Below are positions 57,820-64,000 of a DNA stretch of 64,000 nt, piece after piece; position 1 is the stretch's first letter; every line of letters begins with the position of its first letter. Made by a program: the position numbers and the translations under genes. The notes beneath the pieces were generated by a model. That model saw only the letters and a program-made list of their open reading frames with translations, had not been told where the DNA came from and ran no database searches. This DNA is from Paratinospora sagittata (lineage: Eukaryota > Streptophyta > Magnoliopsida > Ranunculales > Menispermaceae): NCBI GenBank assembly GCA_035771175.1, contig CM069597.1, positions 15,163,001 to 15,227,000 of the forward strand, given 5' to 3'.

Positions 57820-58510
57820 GTTCGATCAGCAGACATCTGCATTTTGTAATGAGATTAGATGATGACACAATTATAGTTGTAAAATAATAATTTCATTGAT
57901 AAGTGAAAAGTACAATATATCACAACATCAATTATTGTTGGAACAATTCGGGGTATCTTTGTTTGATTTTATCTTCAAGCTCCCAAGTTGCCTTCTCTAT
58001 TCCGTGGTGATCTCAAAGTACTTTTACGAGTAGAATACTACATCGTCTAAGTTCTTGAGTTTTCTTATCCAGAATTTGTACCGCTATCTCCTGGTATTTG
58101 ATGCCTTCTTCAACCTAAACTTCAACTAGTGGGACAATATGTGAAGGATCAGGATGATACTTTCGAAGCATGGATATATGGAAAATGTCATGAACTTTGG
58201 ACATAGATGAGGGAAGAGATAGTCAATAGGCTAGTTTTCCAATGCATTCAACAATCTTAAATGAGCCTATATATCTTGCAGAGAGCTTTCCTTTGATCCC
58301 AAAGCGTTTGACACCGCTTGTAGGCTAGACTTTTAGAAAAACATAGTCCTCCTTCTCAAACCCTAGAGGCTGCCTCCGCTTGTCGGTGTAGCTCTTTTGT
58401 CGACTCTGTGCCACACGAAGTCATTCCTTTACTAATCTGATCTTCTCAGAAGTCTTTTGAACTAGTTCTGGCCCCAACTGTGGTCGATCTGCCATGTCTA
58501 ACCAACATAC
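57820..58510 (-). pseudogene. Gyp-2 integrase C-terminus and chromodomain-like tail
   Basis: Resumes Gyp-2 to the right of the Athila element. It matches the Gyp-1 stretch 9300-9990 base by base over long runs, including the region coding for VHDIFHISMLRKY (about 58170-58210) and the LVKVL...W..H end, but is broken by stops and small indels. Confidence 0.75.
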
Positions 58511-58975
58511 CTAAAATCTGCAAGGGCGACCATAGAGAGCCTCGTATGGTGCCATGCCAATACTGGATTGGTAGCTGTTGTTGTATGCAAATTCAGCCAA
58601 ATGTAGGTGTTTAGCCCATCTGTCGTGAAAGTCCAATATGCAACAACGTAACATGTCCTCTAAAATTTGGATCAAATGCTTTGACTGCTCGTCAGTCTGT
58701 GGGTGAAAAGATGTGCTCATGGTGATCTTGGAGCACATTCTACTCTGGAAGCTTTGCCAAAAGTTTGATGTGAATCGAGGGTCTCGATCAGAGACGATCG
58801 TGAGTGGTATGCCATGGAGGCGCACGATCTCTTTTTCATACAATTCAGCTAGCTTGGCGGGGTTATCCTTGAACTTTATTGGTAAAAAGTGTGCAGACTT
58901 TGTAAGTCTGTCAATGATAACCCAAATTGCATCCTGCCCTTTATTATTTCGAGGTAGGGCAGTAACAAAGTCCAT
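58511..58975 (-). pseudogene. Gyp-2 integrase catalytic core
   Basis: 154 codons: MDFVTALPRNNKGQDAIWVI, IDRLTKSAHFLPIKF, second Asp in TIVSDRDPRFTSNFW, then DEQSKHLIQILEDML with Lys (58679-58681) where the catalytic Glu is expected, as in Gyp-1. It continues with LAEFAYNNSYQSSIGMAPYE and LYGRPC. The zinc-binding part lies just upstream, at 58976-59200, with breaks. Confidence 0.9.
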
Positions 58976-59203
58976 TACTATGTTCTCCCACTTCCATTCT
59001 CCAACAGGTAAAGGTTGGAGAAGGCCGAAAGGAAGTCTGCTTTTCGTCTTTACTTATTGGCAAACGAGACATCGAGCAACATAGTCTCCAATAGCCTTAT
59101 TCATTCCAGAGAACCAAAATTGTCGCTTGACATCTTTGTACATTTTGTCTCCCCCACGAAGCATAGCGAACCTCGAGCAATACATTTTGGAGAGCACTTT
59201 TCA

Positions 59204-60307
59204 TCAAACTTCAGGGTCGTTCGGTAGGCACAAACGTTTCTTGAAGAAAACTACCCTATCATCCGTGACCGACCAGTGGGAAAAGTCAAGGTCGTTCGGT
59301 AGGCACAAACGTTTTTTGTAGAAAACTACCCTATCATCGGAGACCGACCAGTGGGAAAAGTCCTGTCCGCTAAGGATGAGTTCTCTATTGTCCATTAACA
59401 TGAGGTCATTAGCTTGGGGAGTTGAGATTTTTTGGATAAGCTCGGAGTTGGCAGTTAATTGGGAGAGTCGTGATCTTCCTCCCTCCTCAATGAGCTGTAA
59501 GTTGTAATTTTCCATCTCCGTAGCCAACTTCCCCATTTTGAAGTTGAGAGTACAAGCAACAACATATGACTTTCTACTCAAGGCATCAGCCACAACGTTG
59601 GCTTTTCTCGGATGATATTGGAGTTGAAAGTTATGTCTTTCAAAAATTCTAACCATCTTCTTTTGCGGAGGTTTAGGTCTCTCTGAGTGTAGATGTACTT
59701 GAGGCTTTTGTGATATGAGAAAACCTCAAACCGCTCATCGTATAGGTAGTTGCGCCATAACTTCAGTTCGAATACGAAAGCTGCAAGTTCCAAGTCATGC
59801 ATCGGGTAATTACCCTCATGCATCTTTAATTATCTAGAAGCATATGCAACAACTTGGCCATCTTGCATTAGTACTGCACCTAAGCTTTGGAGAGAGGTGT
59901 CGATGTATACTAAAAATCCAACTCCATTTCTTGGAGTGATTAGTATTGGTGCAGTCATGAGGCACTTTTTCAATTCCTAAAATGACGATTGATAGGCTGC
60001 GTTCTAGATGAATCATATGTCTTCCCGAGTGAGTTTGGTCATAGGTTCAGCAATCTTGGAGAAGTCCTTGATGAAGTGTCTGTAGTAGCTACCCAAACCG
60101 AGAAAACTCTGAATTTGAGTGACACTGGTAGGTTGCTTCCAGTTTAATACTGCTTCAACTTTTGAAGGATCTACTTCGATGTCATTTCCTGAAACTACAT
60201 GACCTAGGAATTGAACTTTCTTTGCCCAAAATTTGTACTTACTCAACTTTACATATAGTCAGTGGTGTCTTAAGGTCTGGAAGACAATCCTCAGGTGCAT
60301 CTTATGA
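59204..60307 (-). pseudogene. Gyp-2 RT thumb and RNase H, truncated
   Basis: RT thumb [20 protein letters not shown] and [19 protein letters not shown] (60246-60013); RNase [41 protein letters not shown] and [12 protein letters not shown]. Near the integrase side a 25-codon segment (DFSHWSVSDDRVVF and on) is repeated in tandem at 59216-59365. The sequence ends at about 60307, in the RT region just before the catalytic Asp motif, where another LTR tip begins. Gag, protease and the rest of RT are absent. Confidence 0.88.
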
Positions 60308-60429
60308 TGTGGCGACCCACACCCCAGAAGCCATCCCTCATGGATCCGCGTGCGAAAGTGCCCGGGTGGGAGACCCGGCGTAGGCATCCACGACCACCTC
60401 AAATCATCCCATGAGATGATCGGGACCCT
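60308..60429 (+). repeat. LTR tip related to the window's first bases
   Basis: Starts TGTGGCGACCCACACCCC exactly where Gyp-2 homology stops, and then has a GC-rich stretch with GCGTGCGAAAGTGCC. The reverse complement of 1-65 begins the same way, with GCGTGCGGAATGCC at the matching place. Read as the first ~100 bases of an LTR, then truncated. The border with copia E at about 60430 is approximate. Confidence 0.45.
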
Positions 60430-61171
60430 AGTTGCCGAAGCTTCTGTTTTCCATTCCAAGAAAAAAGGGAATCGTAAGTTCAAAAAGCACTACAAGAAAA
60501 ATAATTTGGCACCCATAGGAAGGGTAAAGAAACCTGACTATAACTGTCGTAAGAGGGGTCGGCGTGGAGGTAAGCAGAAGGACAAGAAAGACATCAAATG
60601 CTACAACTTTAAAAACAATAGGCATTTCGCAAGGGAATGCACTGAACCAAAGAAGGAAAAGGTATTTTTAACTATTTTTTCTAAATGTTATGTTTTCAGT
60701 CGTTGCTTGCTTACTGAATCACATCCTACGTGGATCATTGACTTAGAAGCAACAAACCACATAGCGAAAGACCGAGAAGCTTTCGTAGATTATCGTCGAA
60801 TTCCAATGGGAGCTCGATGGATATTCGTAGGGAATAACAACAAGGTAGCCGTTCGTGGGATTGGAACATGTAAGTTGGTGTTGCGTGGTAAACAAATCGC
60901 GCTCCTTCATGATGTCCTCTATGCATCAAACATTAGAAGGAATTTGATTTTTGTAGTAGTCCTTCTTAGTTTGGGTTTCAATTTGAACTTTAGTAATGAT
61001 GGTGCGGTTTTACAATTGGGAACTCAGTTTTATAATTTTGGACAAATTATTGATGGTTTTATCATTTTGCATACTGAATGTTTAAATTCTATTGTTAATT
61101 CAGTTCTCTCTTATGTTTCATCTTCTTCTAATTCTGTTATAGATGTGAATGTTTGGCATGCTAGATTATGA
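60430..61171 (+). pseudogene. Copia E gag end, protease and GAG-pre-integrase
   Basis: Gag C-terminus: Lys/Arg-rich, then a damaged zinc knuckle CYNFKNNRHFAREC (second Cys is Phe). Protease: WIIDLEATNHI instead of the usual D-S-G, with FVGNNNKVAVRGIGTCKLVL and LLHDVLYASNIRRNLI. GAG-pre-integrase: NVWHARL then a TGA at 61169-61171 where Arg is expected, and HIGQERMNRLAREGL beyond it. The N-terminal half of gag and the 5' LTR are lost. The in-frame ATG at 60350 lies in the LTR tip and is not the true start. Confidence 0.85.
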
Positions 61172-62181
61172 CATATTGGGCAAGAAAGAATGAATAGATT
61201 AGCTCGAGAGGGTCTATTAGGCTTTCTAACGAGAATTGACTTGCCTATTTGTTCCCATTGTTTCGCTAGTAAAGCTACCATAAAACCTTTTGGTAGAGCT
61301 TTAAGAGCCGAACAACCATTATAATTGATTCATTTTGATATTTATGGTCTAATGAGTGTTAGAGCAAGACATGGTGCTACTTATTTCATCACATTTATTG
61401 ATGATTTCTCATGTTTTGGATATACATATTTAATATCCCATAAATCAGAAGCATTAGATTGCTTCAAACGTATGTATCGCTGGTGGAGAATCAGCAAGAA
61501 AAACATGTCAAAGCGTTGAGAACGGATCGAGGTCGTGAATATCTTTCCGATCAGTTTAAAGATTTTTGTGATGAAAAGGGTATCGCACGTCAGCTAACCA
61601 TCCCTGGTACCCCGCAACAAAATGGTGTTGTTGAACGCAGGAATAGAACCTTATTGGATATGGTTCGTTCAATGATGGCACAAGCAACTCTTCCAATTTC
61701 TTATTGGGGGGATGCTTTATTGACTGATGTGTATATCCTTAACCGCGTTCCATCAAAATCGATACCCACTACTCCATATGAACTATGGACAGGTCGAAAA
61801 CCTGACTTAAGTAGTCTACGATCCTGGGGATCAATAGCTTATGTACATTCACCTTCCATACGATATGGAAAATTGGGACCACATGGTAAGAAATCCATTT
61901 TTATCAGATATCCTGAACATTCTAAAGGTTATGTGTTCATTGGTGAAAATGAAGATAATATTTTTACTGAGTATGAATCAAGAGATGCCACGTTCATAGA
62001 AAATGAATTCCCTAACAAGCATGAAGCAATTGAGGATCTTACTTTATATGAAGTAGACCGTGAAAATCAAAATGCGCCAATGAAGGCGAATGAAGATTTA
62101 ATATCAGATGAAGCTCCAATTGAGCTACATCCAAGTGGGGGTGTCATACCACCCACTGTCATTCCGGAGGAACAATTGTGA
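61172..62181 (+). pseudogene. Copia E integrase
   Basis: HCCH part: CSHCFASKA region (about 61250-61270). Core: first Asp in IHFDIYGLMSVRARHG, then a frameshift near 61480, second Asp in [15 protein letters not shown], and Glu in [16 protein letters not shown]. It continues with [19 protein letters not shown] and a [11 protein letters not shown] block. A TGA at 62179-62181, where Arg is expected, separates it from RT. Confidence 0.9.
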
Positions 62182-63827
62182 AGAAGTATACCTAAAAGTA
62201 TCCCTCATCGACGATTTGAGATTGAGGGAGAAGCTCTTATGATAGCTCCACATGATGAAAGTGAACCAAAATCGGTTCACGCAGCTCTTTCGTCAGATGT
62301 TAGGAATCAATGGATAAAAACAATGACTGAAGAAATGAAGTCAATGAAACTAAACCATATCTGGGACTTGGTTGATCTTCCATCTGGGCATAAAGAAATT
62401 GGGAACAAATGGGTTATCAAAATTAAACGCAAAGCAGATGGATCCATAGAGAGATATAAGGCACGTTTGGTTGCTAAGGGTTACAGCCAGCAAGAAGGGA
62501 TAGATTATGAAGAAACTTTCTCACCAGTAGTGAGATTTGCCTCTATCTATTTACTTTTGGCTCTCGTTGCATTTTTGGATTTAGAACTACATCAAATGAA
62601 TGTAAAGATTGCATTTTTGAACGGAGAATTGGATGAAGAAATATACATGCAACAACCTATAGGGTTTGTTGAAAAAGATCAAGAGCGCAAAGTTTGTAAG
62701 CTCAAACGATCTTTACGCGGTCTTAAACAATCATCCAGACAGTGGTATCTAAAATTTCATCAAGCAGAAACATCCTATGGATTTACAATGACTGATGAAG
62801 ATCATTGTGTTTACATCAAACGTTCAGATGCTCAATTTTTCTTCTTATCCTTAATGTAGATGATATTCTCTTTGCTGGAAATGACATGAGTCTCATTGTC
62901 ATAATTAAAGATTGGTTGTCTTCCACTTTTGATATGAAAGACATGGGCGAAGCTAACTTCATAGTAGGTGTGAAGATACATAGAAATCGTTCGAAAAGGA
63001 TTTTAGCACTGTCACAAGAACAGTACATAAAAATCATACTTGAACGATTTAACATGAAAGATTGCAAGCCCATTGATACACCAATCATAAAAAGTACACA
63101 CCTTAGTCAAGAAATGTGTCCTCAGACTTCAACTGAAAAAGAAAAGATGTCCAAAATTCCATATGCGAGTGCAATTGGAAGTCTCATGTATGCAATGATG
63201 TGCACACACCAAGACATATGTTCTGTCGTTGGATTAGTCAGTCGTTATCAATCGAATCCCGGTGAAGAACATTGGAAAGCGGTGAAGCGAATACTACGAT
63301 ACTTAAAAGGAACCATGGATCTATGCCTATGTTATCAAGGTAATGAGATGCGTTTAACGGGATACTCCGATGCTGATTTGGGTGGTGATCCAGATGAACG
63401 CAAATCAACTTCAGGATATGCTTTCCTGCTAAACAATGGTGTTATCTCATGTAGTAGTAAGAAGCAAACATGTATTGCTCTTTCTACTATGGAATCAAAA
63501 TTTGTTGCTTGTTCAGCAATAGTCCAAGAGGCAGTTTGGGTACGATGGTTTCTAGAAGATCTTCAAATAGTCAAAAATGCAAAGAAACCTGTCGTTATTC
63601 ACAGTGATAGCCAAGCTGCAATACCATATACTAAAGATCCAAAATATCACGACAAAACCAAGCATATTGGCATCAAGTATAATTGTGTTCGAGACATAAT
63701 AGCACATGGTGAAGTATGTATACAATATATCTCTACGCATAGAATGGTGGTTGATCCATTGACTAAGCCAATTGCTAGAGATGTATTTCTTCAACATGTT
63801 AAATCTTTGGGTTTACGTAGGTTGTAA
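62182..63827 (+). pseudogene. Copia E reverse transcriptase and RNase H
   Basis: RT: GNKWVIKIKRKADGSIERYK, ARLVAKGYSQQEGIDYEETF, HQMNVKIAFLNGELDEEIYM, LKRSLRGLKQSSRQWY; a frameshift at about 62840; catalytic LNVDDILFAGND (Tyr of YVDD is Asn); FDMKDMGEANFIVGVKI. RNase H: YSDADLGGDPDERKSTSGY, CIALSTMESKFVACSAIVQE, IHSDSQAAIPYTKD and HIGIKYNCVRDIIAHGE, ending at LRRL and a stop at 63825-63827. The frame from 62805 is open for 340 codons. Lineage within copia not assigned. Confidence 0.92.
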
Positions 63828-64000
63828 ATTTCATTTTGTAACAGACTTCTACTTCTAGATCATTTAATAAATTCTACCCACTATTTGTATATCTTTGTTT
63901 GTATTTGATCTATTATTGGCACAACATGTTAGTATGTTCACAGGCATGATTGGCTTACTCACACGAACAATCACCTCTGGCGCTTCATGTAGAGCGAGCA
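63828..64000 (+). other. Downstream of copia E pol
   Basis: AT-rich, no gene. Expected to hold the 3' untranslated region and perhaps the start of a 3' LTR; I could not identify a PPT or TG start with confidence. Confidence 0.4.

Overview
The window is plant nuclear DNA made almost entirely of nested LTR retrotransposons. Its lineages (Sirevirus-type and other Ty1/copia elements, chromovirus-like Ty3/gypsy elements with a chromodomain-like tail, and an Athila-type Ty3/gypsy element) are those of flowering plants, probably a eudicot with a large repeat-rich genome. It is AT-rich, and nearly every coding region is broken by stops or frameshifts. I found no host gene, tRNA, rRNA or CRISPR array. 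I cannot name the species.

Layout. 1-65: tip of a reverse-strand LTR. 66-4960: non-coding 3' end and 3' LTR of Sirevirus C (+). 4961-5966: Ty3/gypsy RT/RNase H fragment. 5967-7154: non-coding. 7155-18597: gag of Sirevirus F (-), split by a complete chromovirus-like element (Gyp-1, 7436-17740, minus strand, TSD TGAAC). 18598-18935: truncated LTR. 18970-23112: 3' part of Sirevirus A (+), with an accessory gene and 3' LTR. 23113-26054: unidentified, partly LTR-like. 26055-41018: Sirevirus B (-), lying tail to tail with A and interrupted by a complete Sirevirus D (29247-38167, plus strand, TSD TATAG) and by a solo gypsy LTR (38200-39544). 41019-60307: a second copy of the Gyp-1 family (Gyp-2, minus strand). 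Its 3' LTR is split by a solo Athila-like LTR (41198-42675). Its body is split by a complete Athila-type element (44355-57819, minus strand), whose 3' LTR in turn carries a solo gypsy LTR (45565-46905, TSD ACAAC). 60308-60429: LTR tip related to positions 1-65. 60430-64000: 5'-truncated Ty1/copia element E (+).

How the parts work together: each element encodes, or once encoded, Gag (particle), protease, reverse transcriptase/RNase H and integrase. LTRs carry the promoter, the PBS primes minus-strand DNA and the PPT primes plus-strand DNA. Order of events from nesting: B is older than D; B is older than Gyp-2, which is older than Athila, which is older than the solo LTR inside Athila's LTR; F is older than Gyp-1.

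Most unusual points. (1) Three different lineages (Gyp-1, Sirevirus A, Athila) each carry what looks like the same accessory gene, a plant-transposon-protein-like domain followed by a linker and a short coiled coil, upstream of gag in one and downstream of pol in the other two. (2) Gyp-1 has three successive hairpins with different stems but the same ten-base loop motif. (3) The Gyp family has a small 3' ORF conserved between two copies. (4) Each Sirevirus LTR family has its own array of short palindromes in U3 and its own minisatellite in the transcribed leader.
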